The translations under genes and the position numbers were made by a program. From contig OZ024807.1 of NCBI GenBank assembly GCA_964017045.1, forward strand, positions 18,893,813 through 18,957,812: 64,000 nucleotides of DNA. Direction: 5' to 3'. The DNA is from Omphiscola glabra. Its lineage: Eukaryota > Mollusca > Gastropoda > Lymnaeidae. The notes beneath the pieces were generated by a model. It was not told the DNA's origin. It worked only from the letters and a program-made list of their open reading frames with translations, and did not search any database. Shown here in pieces: positions 23,731 to 36,095 of this stretch. Each line of letters starts with the position of its first letter. Within the stretch, counting starts at the first letter, position 1.

Positions 23731-24689
23731 TTCGTTTTTAAAATGTCCTTAACTGCGAGATTTACTTCCGTTTTGTTGTAATGCCAGTCAAGGTTCACTT
23801 GAAAAAAAAAATGATTTATACAAAATATTTTTTTTTTAAATAAAAAAGTTCTCCAACAATTAAGTTGAAACGGTTTGTTTAACCTTCGGGCCAGGTTAGG
23901 TGTCCTGTCCGTTTGGCAACCATCTTTATAAAATTGAGATTTGTCCGACATGATTTATGTATAGGACAAGCAGGGGTTTCTAATCAGACTTTTACAGGGG
24001 GAAGGGCGAAACCAAAATTTAGTCGGCCTGTTTAAGTTGTTAATTACTGGAGGCGCCACAGTATATAGTCATTTAAATAAAATCTGCAATTCAGGGGGGG
24101 GGGGGGGCCGCGGGGCGCAGATGACTCAACCTGCCCCACCCAAATGACGTCACCAAGGACAAGGTAACATTATTTTTGTGAGCTAAATAAAAATAAATTA
24201 AAACATAGCAGTAGATGAAGGAAAAAAGTGCCTTGCTCAATTCCAGGAGTTCTTATTAAAATTTAGAAAAGACAATTCTTCTAAATGAGGTTATTTTTAA
24301 AAGACCATTGATAACTTTGATTTAAAAGGTAAGGGGTGTGAGGGGGGAGGGGGGGGGGGAGAGAAAATGTGTTCGTGTCAGCGGATGTTACATGGTGGGC
24401 TCACAATTCAGATTCTTCTATTAAAATTTAAAAAAAACACACCAATTAGGCTTCAAACCTTTTTTTAAATATTTTGATTCTCGAGAAAAATAAGTCGTGT
24501 TCTAATCGGACTGCAAATTTTATATATTTTAACATTTATAAAAACCCCACAAAGCTCATAACATCATTAAAAAAAATGTAATTATTTCAGCACTGAACTT
24601 TGCCACTGTAATTTATAAAGTATAATGAAGGTTAATATATAAGGGACTTCATAAATTCAAGTCTTGTGAAGAAAAAAGTAGAACAGGAT

Positions 24690-24790
24690 ATGCGAAAACT
24701 TGTATAAAGAAGAAGAAAGCATAACTGGCAAATACACGTTTCGGCTAGAAGTCGTCATCAGAAGACAAGACAACAGTCAAGTAGAAAATT
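24690..24790 (-). other. Possible Penelope-like terminal fragment with hammerhead-like core
   Basis: On the minus strand, 24761-24755 reads CTGATGA. It is followed by a short stem candidate (GACT, loop, AGCC; one mismatch) and GAAAC at 24742-24738. The order CUGAUGA, stem II, GAAA is the core of hammerhead ribozymes, which are known in the terminal repeats of Penelope-like retroelements. One extra base lies between the core and the stem. No reverse transcriptase is nearby, so this would be a solitary terminal piece. Confidence 0.35.
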
Positions 24791-25719
24791 TCACCGTATC
24801 TTGTGAGAATCAGTAACACTGTGATATTACCCTCTACGATTTCTCTGAATAAATACATAACATCAGCTAGAGCAATCCCATTAAATAATGTCCATGGAAA
24901 TATTTTTAAAAAATACTCACCGGGATGGCAACTTCAATGATTTTGGCAAATATTTTTCACTGAGTAACCTGATGGTATGTGGCACATAATTTATATTTAT
25001 TACCATAGGACAAAAATATAGAACACAATAATTTTTTATATATTTCTTTATTGACATTATTATAAGAAAATGAATTTTTTAAAGCTTACATTAATTAATT
25101 TATGCAGTGCATATTAAATATATGATGTATACATTTGAAAATATATTATTAAGAATCAACTATATTATATATATATATATATAACAATGTATTAAAGGTT
25201 TCTAATTGAGACGCTAAACAAAACTATTAAAAAATGTAAAGATACAATATTGACTTTCAATACATATGAACCGGACAATTAACATTACATCAGCTAAACA
25301 GTAAACATCTAATTGAACGTTTAAAAATAAATATTTTAAAAAATCAGCTAATATTGAGTTTACGGAACTCCTATCTAACATCCTGGTTTACCTACATGTC
25401 CACCATCCACATTAAAACATACTAATGACACATATTAACATCAGACTTGTCAGTTGATTTTTCTGTTGTAACAGAAACTTGGCCTTGAGTTGAATTGCCA
25501 ATTTTCATATTACTTTTTCAAACAGATATCCAATCGGAAAAAAAAATAATTATCTTATTGTATGGTAGCTATGAATGGATTACTGTAACAAAAAGGTCAT
25601 TACCCGTTAAAAATGTAGGAGAATACTGAAGCAAGGGAACTGTAATGGCGCAGTCGCCAAGTCAGAAAAGAAACATTTTAATTATATTTTTTGTTGATGT
25701 TGTCACCATTTCGTATAAT

Positions 25720-25995
25720 TAATTTATTCGTGTGCTATAAACGTGTTTAAATAAAAATTATAATGTATTATTGTTCTATAAACATGTTTAAGAAAACCAA
25801 TAATTTATTAATGTGCTGTAAATGTGTTTAGGAAAACAGTTAATTAATTGGTATGCTATAAATGTGTTCAGGAATACAGTTATTTTATTGGTCCATTAGT
25901 GTTCTGTATACGTGTTTAGGGAAACAGTTAATGAATTGGTGTGCTATAAATGTGTTTAAGAATACTATTAAATTATTGGTGCACTGTAGTTCACT
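25720..25995. repeat. Degenerate tandem repeat, about 45-50 bp, six copies
   Basis: Units carry GTGCTATAAATGTGTTTA and GAAAACAGTTAATTAATTGG words with many substitutions. It marks the start of the minisatellite-rich region and lies just downstream (3') of the lectin/EGF gene. Confidence 0.7.
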
Positions 25996-26269
25996 ATAAA
26001 AATAAAATGGTGAAGAATGCAATTAACTTTTTGGTGGTCTAAATACGGCTTACGTTTTTCAAGAATTTTGTTTAAAGATTATTTGTGAAAGTCATACTTT
26101 TTATTTAATTTTTTTTTTTTTATTCAAATAGATATTTAACATTTGCTCCCATGAGTTAAATTATGTATTGTATACCTTCCCAAGGAATCAATTTGTTAGA
26201 TTTTATATATAAATACATTTTTTATTTCTTTCTATAAACACCCATATAAAGCAAATTCAAGCTACTATT

Positions 26270-26275
26270 TTTATT
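26270..26275 (-). promoter_or_regulatory. Candidate poly(A) signal AATAAA, lectin/EGF receptor gene
   Basis: On the minus strand AATAAA starts two bases after the TAG stop codon at 26278. A signal this close would give almost no 3' UTR, so a later signal may be used. Confidence 0.35.
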
Positions 26276-26277
26276 GG

Positions 26278-29200
26278 CTATATAGACTCGTTACTACTGA
26301 TATGACTATATAATTTATTTCGAAAAATCACTGCACTTGTTACGACGACTAATGCTATCATAGTAATAAAAACCACGGTGTAGATCAGTGTGACGTCATA
26401 GGCGGATTCTGCTGCTGAAATATCAAGTGTAAGGGAACATAAATAACTTCACTTCATATCAAACATTGGTGGTAACATACTTATGTAAAACAATAGTAGG
26501 CACATATTCATATCAACGATTAGTAGGCACTTGTTCATATCATATGTTAGAAAGAACATAGTCATATCAAATAATAGTAGACACATATCCATATATGCAT
26601 ATATTCAAATGAAACATATCAACAGTAGGCACATTTTCATATGAACTATTAGTATGCACATATTCATATCAAATATTAGTAGGCACAAATGGCCTGATGA
26701 GGTATTGTTGAGAGGAAAATTCAAACGAGGGGGAGAGGCAATAGGCAGCTTTACAGTATAATGTATTTAGCTAATGTCAGTTATGTGGCTACTAAGATGT
26801 GTCACCTAAATCGTAAGTATTCCACCAAGTATCTCATCATGTGGCAACAAAGATCTGTCTCTTATATCTTAATTATCCCCCCATGTATCTCATCATGTGG
26901 CTACCATGATCTGTCCCAAAAATGGAAGATAATTTATAATTAAGTAATGGCTCCCGCCACTTACGCCCCTCAGTTTACCTGATAAGTCTTTTGGACAGGT
27001 AATTGTCTATTGTTAAAATTACTATATGTTTTTAATTCTCCAAATAGTGCAAGGTTGTATGTTGCTTTAGGCTCTTATTTCATATAAAAAAATGTTTTAA
27101 ACGTAACTCACATATGTTCAAACACTTACCCAGCTCACAGGTACTCCCGATATAGCCTTCCTTGCACTGGTGTAGGCACACCTTGTCTATCTGGGTACAA
27201 CTGCCGTCACCGGCACAATGAAAACAGGCTACAAATAAAAAAAACACGTTGCTTTTCTAATCTCGCTATTACAACACAAGAAGTAAATGAGCATGATGAC
27301 CTCATCGCGTCACCGCATTTCCCTTTTAAAAAGGGCTATTCACCAAAAGGATCTCATGTAATGCAGTAGCCATTTCTACGGAAACACAAGTAAATGAAGT
27401 CACAAATCTTAATGAGAACAAATAAGTCCCTGATATGGCTAAGAGCATTCGCATAATGGCTGTTTTTTTTTTTTTTTTTTTTTTTACTAGTGAAATAACT
27501 TAATATAAATGTCTTGTGTTCAAATTGTTTTATTTACGTGCTGAAAATGTACAATGTAATAAAAAAAAAACATTTACATTTCTTTGGATCAATCAAAGAA
27601 TCTCATCTTATCTTAACTATAAAAGACGCAAAAGAATTACAACAAAGAAATGAAAGAAATACCCCATAAAATAAACAGACTGTGTTCAGTTATGAATAAG
27701 CATTGAGCACTGAAATTAGGATATTTTTAAATAAGATTTTTCTCATAATTGGTCTAATCAGTAGATGTTTTCTTGTCCATTAAAATTTTAAAATGTAAGT
27801 TTGTACATGCGAGAATGGTAGCCAGACGTTAATTACTCAATGATCCTAATGTATCAGCCTTGTTGCAATCTTTTTGGATTGATTGCATACATACATTTTG
27901 ACCACTTTACGTTCGATGGCAAATTCGCTATATAATTATAACAGATACATAAATTCGACCCCTAAAACAAAATTTTTCGTTTAAAACCAATTATATGCAT
28001 TCATCTGTGCATGTATGTAATAGTACATGATTTATCATTTATGTGATTGTAGCAACTTATTGTTGGTATGGGAATGGTATTTAAGATTAAGATTAGATTA
28101 CGATCATTTTATTGATGCAAACAAATGGAAATGTTTTTTGAGTGTGCATTTTCAGCACATAAGTAAAACAATTTGAACACAAGACATATACATTACATTA
28201 TTTCACTAGTGAAAACAACAGCCATTCAGTGATGTCTCTTATCAATAGGTAAAATCTAATAGACTCAAGATATATTTAAAATAGGAATTTGTCGTGTGTA
28301 AAGCAAATAAAGAACATCGTTTTTATTCAGTTTTTTTTCAGTCAAATCATTTTGAGATAAGACTGAAGTTGACGAAAATTGTTCCATTATATTTACTTCT
28401 TCTTCCCATCAAAAAATCAGGAAGTACTGACTTCTCGGGGTTGTGGGTGGGGCTGAAAATTTGATCGAATGTGTTGTCATCGTAAATGATTTTATGTGCC
28501 AAGTTTCAGCTCGATAGGATGAAAGGAAGTGGGTAAATTGGCCTTCCGAGTATTTTGCCACAAAGAAAATGAGACACCCGATTAAAAGCGAAGGTAACAT
28601 AAACGATTTCCAAAGTTCTCTTCCGCTCATAAGAAAAGAAAGTAACCGACATTACAGGCATGCTAATGATCTATTTTTAGATCGACACTATGCAATGTCT
28701 GCTTAAGTCCTTCTTACATAAATGGGGATTGAATGAGGGTGGGACTCATTAAAACAACATTCTACAAGCCGTGTGTTACACATCAGTTTAGTGCCAAATG
28801 TGGCACGAACACACACAAATGTGGAAATATAGAATAAATAACTTATAGACAGATACAGGAATGAGTAAAACCCACAGTAAATACTTACATTGGTTACAAT
28901 GTGCTCCCGTAAAGCCCGTTTTACAACCTTTGATGCATCCTTTTGTAAATCGTTCACATACTTTCAAATTACAGTGATCTGAACATTCTAGGAAATCATG
29001 AAATGGGAGAGACGACACGTTATAGAAACAGCGAGCATTGTGTTAGCCTTTACTTTTGCTATAACATTAGTCGCAAACTATCCTTTAACTCAGCACATTA
29101 GTCATAGACCACGTTATACTAGCTGATGACAGTCCGTATGGAACAAGGGATGCCTACTCTCTAACTAAGCATATTCTAATGACTAAGTGTTGTTTCCCCA

Positions 29201-30063
29201 AATAGGGCTATACTTCAAAATTGAGTACGCGTCATCTTAGGTGAGCCGCTATGAACACTGGTCTTTTATAGTATATTAAATCTGACCAATCGTTTGAGTT
29301 GGTGTTTGATGATCAATAGCTTCATAAGTTTAGTTTGCTTTATTTTTCACTTCTATTTTGTATTGTTGTTTACTTTCTTCATTGTTAAGATTTCATTAAA
29401 AAAAAACGTTACCATGTGTCTTCTTATATTTATTCACGATGTGCACCGGTCTCTATATCTAATGCAAAATTCAGAGCCGACAGATAAACATTTAAAAAAA
29501 AGGATTCATAAAGCTCATCAAATTCTGACCGTTCAAAACATCAACTTCTTACCTTCATCACAGTCGTATCCACTATATCCAGGCTGACAGCCCTTGAAAC
29601 ACTTTCCGTCCTGTTGATTGCATTCCCGTGTGTCATTACATGTAGGGCAATCTGAAAAGGTTAAGATAAATCAGGTATTTGAAATTGTTTTCTTGTGTAA
29701 AGTAAGATTCAAATTTAAAAGGTTACTCAAGACGTAAAAAAAAAATACTTTCTGACCTCCACCAGTGACATGCCAAAGTTTGTAAAAAGTGTGTGTTGGT
29801 GGAGGAGTAGTGATTGGGCACAATGTGTGTAGTGATTGTGCACAATGTGTGTAGTGATTGGGCACAATGTGTGTAGTGATTGGGCACAATGTGGCGACAA
29901 AATAGTAAATTGCAAGCAAAACACGTGTATTAATTTTTGGTACATGATTTTGGGAAAGGGCTGCCTTGATTAAGGCTTTGCCCCGTGCGCTATTCTTTAT
30001 TGTTACGGCCATGCAACTACCATCAACACGCTAACACTTAACTAGTTTTCAAATTATAGCTGT

Positions 30064-30113
<50 letters not shown>

Positions 30114-33100
30114 CAGCCCATTATTTGTTGCTTAAACTTACCTAACGTACATGTATCTCCTTGGAAACCATCAATACATCCGCTACATTTCCGTGTTATC
30201 TGATGACAGGGATTGCTTGGCCTACAGTTGGCAGGGCATTCTGGGAATAGACGACTATAGACTTGATTCGTGTCATGTTTACAGTTGACATACACAGAAG
30301 TGGAGTAAGGTAGCCAATATCAATCTGTCCAAGTCATTAATACAACAACCAATCGGTCAGTTCAATTCATTAATACAACAACCAATCGGTCAGTTCAAGT
30401 CATTAATACAACAACCAATCGGTCAGTTCAAGTCAATAATACAAAAACTAATCGGTCAGTTCAAGTCATTAATACAACAACCAATCGGTCGGTTCAAGTC
30501 AATAATACAAAAACTAATCGGTCAGTTCAAGTCAATAATACAACAACCAATCGGTCAGTTCAAGTCATTAATACAAAAAGTAATCGGTCAGTTCAAGTCA
30601 TTAATACAAAAAGTAATCGGTCAGTTCAAGTCATTAATACAAAAACCAATCGGTCAGTTCAAGTAAAAAAACACAATAAACAAGACATAAAGTCAACAAA
30701 TAATGTTTCTTTCGTTAAAAATCTAAAAACTGAAATAAATTGTTTGCAGAAAAGGTGTGTGTGTGTGTGTGTATCTGTGTGTTTGTATGTGTGTGAATTA
30801 GGGTTGAGCTCTTGAAGTGGTGTGAGTTTGATATTTGTTTGCGTCGAAAACTATTCAGAAAGCCTCATAAAAATTGCCCCCTTACAAATGAGTTGAGTCT
30901 CCTTATATTAGTATAGCAATGTAAAGCTGGACCACCTGGCTGTCTGTCAGTAGCGATGACGGGAGACGATTGGAAGTAGATATCATTTAGTTGAGCCTCC
31001 TATTAGAATAGCAATGTAAAGCTGGACCACCTGGTTGTCTGTCAGTAGCGATGACGGGAGACGATTGGAAGTAGATATAATTTAGTTGAGCCTCCTATTA
31101 GTATAGCAATGTAAAGCTGGACCAACTGGTTGTCTGTCAGTAGCGATGACAGGAGACGATTGGAAATATATATAATTGTACAGTATCCGTGATTGGCACT
31201 CCTTTAAAATGCAAACATGAGAAATCACTCATGCTTGACTCACACAAAAAAACAGCGTCTTCTCGTGTATTACAACATGCAGTCGCTGCACACATTAAAC
31301 TCGCATTGAGTTATAGTTCAAGTAATAGTACGAAGACCTCCTGGTGTCTGTTAAAAAGTGCAAACTTGAGTGGTATGCACTCGTGACCAGAAAACAAGGG
31401 CTCGAAAAAGAAGTCATGCAGGGCACAACGAGAGGAGGAAGAAGATGAGGAAGACAGAGGAAAAGATGGGAAGATAAAATCAAAGAGTGGCGGGATTAAA
31501 ACTAGGCGATGCTATGCATAGTGCAGAAGACCGAGAGGAATGGAGAAAGATAGTTTTCATGTCATCTGTGGCGCCCCAACGGTCGAAGGACTAAGGGACA
31601 TGATGATGATGATGAATAGCGTGGGCCCATGCCTTAAGACGGAACTGACTAGGTCCTCACCTTCGTTGCAGAGTAGCCCGCTTCTGTTGGTCCTGCAGCC
31701 AAATAAACAATGATTGGTTTCTGTGTCACAGGCGCCATTACCGCCACAATCGATGGAACACCCTAAAATTACACTCAATTTAATTATACTTTTTTGGTAT
31801 TGATATATAATATAAGCATTGTTTTGTCTTTGAATGTGGTAACCGTCAGTTCTAAAGAAAGCAAATTAATTAGATAATTAAGTATTTTTAAAGGTGTGTA
31901 TTATTTAATTCATCGGTGAGTAATTTTCTTGTTTATAAAATGAGCTGTATTTATTGCTAACAATATTTCCCACGTACCGAATTACTATGTTTATCAACAA
32001 GAACATTACTACCTACTTAATTACACTGTTTATCAACAGGAACATTATACTAATTATACTATATACTTATTGAATTACACTGATCATCAACAAAAGTGAT
32101 ATATTCACTTATTTCACTGTTTAGCCATAAAGACATTACGACTTATTAAATTACACTGTTTATTAGTAACACCAATACTCATTAATTAAAATGTTTATCG
32201 ACCAGAACATTACTCACCTACGAAATTACACAGGGCCCTAAATTTCTCTACGCACAGGTGGCTGAAGAGTCTGTCGTGTGTGAAATCTGCAGCGACGCAC
32301 CGCTCTCCTATGTCCACGTGACTCGGGTACCAGACCTTTTCTGTCACCACCTGGTTGGTACCGTGCCATAAGTACACGTTCGCTTTGACAGAGCCTGTGG
32401 CTGCCACCCAATCTGTTGTTGTAGTTATAAGACGATACAGTATAGTTTTAGTATGCAACATAGAGTTGCGTAGTTACAGGTCAGTACAACGTAACGTTAT
32501 AGGAGAGGTAGGTACAACGTAGTATCCCATGACAGGTATGTACAACGTACTGTTCCATGACAGGTGTGTACATCATAACGTTATATGGCAGGTAGTCACA
32601 ACGTACGGTTTTATGACATGTATGTATAACGTAATGTTCCATGAAAGTTATGTACACCGTACTGTTCCATGACAGGTATGCACAACATACCGCTATATGA
32701 CAGGTATGTACAACGTAATGTCCCATGACTTGTATGTCTTTGATTGGGGCTTTATATTTAGCCGTGATCCACGACTCCAGTCACTTGTCCAAATTGTCAA
32801 TACATTGTCAAGAGAAAATGAACAAAAGCCAGGATTAAAGGTTGACCGCGTATGGCATATATAATGCTTGATGACGCAACTGTCACGTGTCCATCTTAAG
32901 CACCAAGCTGTGTGGGTTTGAATCCGCCCACAATCGTCCCCAGCTATGCGTGAAAATCCTAATCAAACCGAATCGTTACATTACTAATGAAGCTGTTCTT
33001 GGGAAAGTATGTAAATCCTAGTAACAAAAAAACATTATTAAAAAATAAAAATTGTAAAAAAAAAAATTATTAAAAAATAAAAATTGTAAAACATTTTTTT

Positions 33101-35675
33101 TTAAACTAGTCTAAAAATATTCGAAGTTTGAAATGAGGATACCAAATGTTGTCTTAATGCAATGTCTTCAAACGGAAAACGTTTAAAGTTAAGGCTCACG
33201 TACTAATTCCAGAACGTAAGCACTAAAGAAACGTAAACTTATAATTAATGACAGAAATACCATTTAAATCAGTTTGTAATGTTAGAAGGCTAGTAAAATT
33301 CAAAGCCCCCCTGCCCCTTATTTTTGTCTGAATAACTAGAAATATCATGTATTTTAAAGTGACAGATTTATGAGTAGAATGAATTATTGTTTCAACTTTC
33401 CTCAAGTTTTCCTCTTCCAGCGGGCTATATTTTCAAAACTTGACAGGTCAGCCCCCCCCCCCCCCTTAAACTTACAGCCAGGTGGACGAAAAATGTCAGA
33501 GCTTATATGGTAGAGATGCAGGATGTCGTCCCCATTCCTGAATGATGAGAGTGACATGCCGCCGATTAGTTGACACGTCTTCTGTTAAAGATTATGGCGA
33601 TACAATTACAGCGCTTAGTTTATAAGAGATTTCATAGTAATCATAGCGATACAATTACAAGGCTGACGATATATTAGGGCTCATAGTAATTAGGGTGCTA
33701 CAGTTACAGCAATTACGATATAAGATATTTGTAGTAATCAGGGAGATACAATTACAGCGATGACGATATAAGATATTTCGTAGTAATCAAGGCGATACAA
33801 TTACAGCGATTACGATATAAGATATTTCTTAGTAATCAGGGCGATACAATCACAGCGATTACGATATAATAGTGTTCAATTCACAAAAAGTTTAATAAGT
33901 ATCAAGATACAAACGATTTGGGGTTTTTTATATGTTAAATTAAATAGTTGAATTTGTTTGCTGGAAAGCTTATATTGTTTGTTGGATTGTTTAAGCTGTT
34001 TGTTTGATACTTTAAGCTCTTTGTTGCATGAATTGGTGGCTACATTGGACATCGGTCTAGTTATGAGGATAAACAAACATCTTATAATTATAGTTTTTAA
34101 AAGAAATGATTATAATTAATTGTAGGACGTTATGCGTATTACTATTATTACCAATTCTAGATATCGCCCGCCAAACATTGGAGACAGAAATGCGTGAACT
34201 TCCCATCTACTAGTTACTTGACAAAACATGAACTCAAGTAACGTACCTTTAAGAATCCCAATATTTGCTACACCCCTTCCCTCCATGATGAGTCACAGCA
34301 CACATTTTATTTCATGCCTATGAACCATATTAAATATTTTGATGTCACAACCACTTTTAAACATTTTTTCACCATACTTAAATTGGGACGATTTCATTTT
34401 CCGAAAAGAAAAAAAATACGCACCATACGCAATTGCAATATATAAAATAAATTCATTTAACATAGTACGCATGTATTATATTTACCCGCCATTGAACTCA
34501 TTATTGAACAATACTTTCTTTCATAAATTTAGAATTATTTTTAATATACTCTCAATACCAAGTTCGCTGATTTGGAAGCAGTCCATCAGGAAGCAGTCCA
34601 TTAAGAAGCAGTCCATTAGGAAGCAGTCCATGAGTCACAACAGAAGCGTAATATATATAAGAGATTTTAACCAGAGGATGTCCGTTTTCGAAAACAGGTG
34701 TAACGAGATTTGAGGAATTCATTATTGTTTGGTCTGATTAAAGGGAGAGGGCATTGCTAAAGAATTGTTCATAGGAAAACACTGAGAGCGCATGGCTAAA
34801 GAATTGATCATAGGAAAACACTGACAAAAAACGGACAGTTATAAATTGAAATAGTGTCAAGAAATTAAACAATTAAAACTACAAACATTAGCCTCGTTCC
34901 ACGTCACAAAGCCTTTGGTGAATCCGTAGCAGGTGTTGGGGATGTAGTGCATATTGCTTGCATTGCAGGGTACAGCATCACCTGATATATGAAAGTAGAA
35001 CAATGCTCAGATGTTACAAGAATTCTAACTATGGAAGGGAAAAAATACAAGTTTTCTTATAAGTTTTATTTGAAACATAAGCCCACGGGAAATCTGTTCG
35101 TGGATGCAAAAATTTGACCTGTGCTAGGATCACCCAAGAAGACGTTGACGCCTTCTGTTACAGCTGCGTTTAGCCAACAATAAAACATAATACCCATAGA
35201 ATGTGTGTATGCAGTGACTGCAGTCAGGGATTGTTGCACTGGTGAGCTTTAAACATGCTATTTATGCTGCTATTTTTCTACGACTAGTATTGTTTAATAC
35301 TTTTGTAGTACAACCCCCTTTCCTTATTTTTCAGCTCGCAATAATGAGATTACATTAACGTAAATTCTTTGATGACCGCCTTTTTTGGTTGTTATGTATC
35401 TTTAGGGCCTCTTCCAGCGGCTTCTAACGTCAATAGAAGACCCTATATATATTAAGTACCGGTAATGGAATGTATCGGGCTGTCTGCTATTCCAGCAATA
35501 CAGCACAAGTACTAAGCACACAATGAAAGAAAAAAAAGAGAAAGTTTAGGTAAAGACTAAGGCTTTATCCCACTGCATTACATTTTTTTGTTAACTGGTA
35601 ATTACCTTTGTGAATAAAGAAAACAGCAATAACACTAATCGTGGCCCTTCCACAAATGGAAGGATTTGATTTCAT
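26278..35675 (-). CDS. Complete ten-exon gene: signal peptide, C-type lectin domain, five EGF-like repeats, membrane helix (366 aa)
   Basis: Coding exons, 5' to 3': 35675-35606, 34981-34887, 33581-33476, 32412-32218, 31762-31661, 30240-30142, 29651-29553, 28987-28889, 27228-27130, 26414-26278. Every junction keeps frame. Residues 1-22 are a signal peptide. Residues of about 28-155 form a C-type lectin-like domain: paired N-terminal cysteines, FVTWNEANKTC, YWVAATG in the WIG position, ERCVAADF and a final LC....LCNF. The usual calcium/sugar motifs (EPN or QPD, and WND) are not seen, so sugar binding is uncertain. Five six-cysteine EGF-like repeats follow (about 156-321), each one phase 1-1 exon of 99 or 102 bp. 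The last exon encodes a helix (about 328-350) and a tail of roughly 14 residues ending SSNESI. The order recalls selectins but is probably convergent. It likely acts as a cell-surface recognition or adhesion receptor. Confidence 0.88.
26488..26690. repeat. Tandem repeat, about 27 bp, roughly seven copies
   Basis: Units resemble AGTAGGCACATATTCATATC with variable linkers. It lies in the intron before the last exon of the lectin/EGF gene. Confidence 0.75.
26766..26938. repeat. Tandem repeat, about 61 bp, nearly three copies
   Basis: Units share ATCTCATCATGTGGC and AGATCTGTC words. It lies in the same intron as the 27-bp array. Confidence 0.75.
28400..28530 (-). repeat. Dispersed repeat with a CGAGCTGAAACTTG core
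   Basis: The minus strand reads CCTATCGAGCTGAAACTTGG, then GATGACAACAC and a C-rich stretch. The same core and order occur twice in tandem on the plus strand at 53294-53450 (period about 80). It lies in an intron of the lectin/EGF gene. The family is unknown. Confidence 0.6.
29807..29893. repeat. 22-bp minisatellite, four copies
   Basis: The unit is GTAGTGATTGGGCACAATGT plus GT, with copies starting at 29807, 29829, 29851 and 29873. It lies in the intron between EGF exons 2 and 3. Confidence 0.92.
30065..30110. repeat. (AT)n microsatellite
   Basis: About 23 AT dinucleotides, close to the donor of the second EGF exon (30142). Confidence 0.95.
30325..30664. repeat. 33-bp minisatellite, about ten copies
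   Basis: The unit contains CAGTTCAAGTCATTAATACA and CCAATCGGT. Two internal variant types (ACAACC and AAAACT or AAAAGT) alternate or cluster. It lies directly upstream of the second EGF exon's acceptor. Confidence 0.95.
30893..31172. repeat. Tandem repeat of 95-98 bp, three copies
   Basis: Copies start at 30893, 30991 and 31086. Each holds AGCAATGTAAAGCTGGACCA, CTGTCTGTCAGTAGCGATGA and GGGAGACGATTGGAA or a close variant. Confidence 0.93.
31385..31615 (+). mobile_element. 3' fragment of a non-LTR retrotransposon
   Basis: The plus strand encodes GGRRRGRQRKRWEDKIKEW and, later, TERNGER in a nearby frame. These words are typical of the extreme C-terminus of several LINE ORFs. The fragment ends with GGCGCCCCAACGGTCGAAGG and a (GAT)n tail. 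A matching tail lies on the minus strand at 63290-63420. It sits 40-50 bases from the first EGF exon. Confidence 0.7.
31975..32231. repeat. Degenerate tandem array that runs into the lectin exon's donor
   Basis: Units of about 40-50 bp share GAACATTACT(N)ACCTACTTAATTACACTG. The last unit (GAACATTACTCACCTACGAA) contains the real splice donor and the last bases of the lectin exon ending at 32218. The array thus looks seeded from an exon-intron junction. Confidence 0.7.
32485..32736. repeat. 28-bp minisatellite, nine copies
   Basis: Nine consecutive 28-base units start at 32485. A typical unit begins TACAACGTACTGTTCCATGA and ends CAGGTATG. Substitutions are frequent but the spacing is exact. 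It lies just upstream of the lectin exon acceptor at 32412. Confidence 0.95.
33590..33870. repeat. Tandem repeat of about 50 bp, five to six copies
   Basis: Units share GCGATACAATTACAGCGATT and ACGATATAAGATATTT. It begins within ten bases of the acceptor of the second lectin-domain exon (33581). Confidence 0.9.
34574..34633. repeat. 15-bp tandem repeat, four copies
   Basis: The unit is GGAAGCAGTCCATTA with small changes. It sits in the intron upstream of the second lectin-domain exon. Confidence 0.9.
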
Positions 35676-35690
35676 TGTTAGTTTTCAATT
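35676..35690 (-). other. 5' UTR of the lectin/EGF receptor gene
   Basis: A strong TTTTTTTCAG acceptor on the minus strand lies 15 bases before the ATG at 35675, so at least one noncoding upstream exon is expected. I could not place it with confidence. Confidence 0.5.
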
Positions 35691-36002
35691 CTGAAAAAAA
35701 CATAAAATTCATAAAATACATTTCATGAAAGTTTACATGTTTTGGTAAGACAAGAAAGTTTACATGTATTTGTATGAGATGATAAGTACACGTATTTGTT
35801 GGATAATTTACCTGCATTTGTATAATGTATATATTTACATTTATTTTTATTACAGATAATTTATTTGTACTTTTGGATAGTTTGCAAACACGTTTATTAC
35901 GGATAGTCAGGCCGTATCGGCGACATTTTTCAACGGATTTTCCAAGTAACTTTTTACAATTTTATGTTTAACCTGTACAGCATAGGTGGGGGGGGGGGGG
36001 GT

Positions 36003-36095
36003 AATCAAAACGGTCCACGTGGGCCGATTCGTGGAAGGGGGTTTCAAACAGCTCGGCACGCCCCAGGTGGCACTAACCCTAGCTATACACCACTG
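36003..36095. mobile_element. hAT terminal fragment, same family as 22428-23141
   Basis: The right end on the minus strand reads CAGTGGTGTATAGCTAGGG followed by TTAGTGCCACC, similar to the ends of the complete element at 22428-23141. A 14-G run borders it. A degenerate piece with AACCCTAGCTAGGCTAC is at 39287-39360. Confidence 0.5.

Noticed and set aside
30325..30664. CRISPR-like look of regularly spaced 33-bp units
   Set aside because: Units are contiguous with no unique spacers, and the locus is a eukaryotic intron. The same holds for the 35-bp array at 36571.
32481..32726. Open frame with repeated VHTCH-type peptide
   Set aside because: It follows exactly the nine-copy 28-bp minisatellite in an intron; not a gene.
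32860..32935. tRNA-like B box (GGGTTTGAATCCGCCC)
   Set aside because: No matching A box, acceptor stem or anticodon arm could be folded; at most a tRNA-derived scrap.
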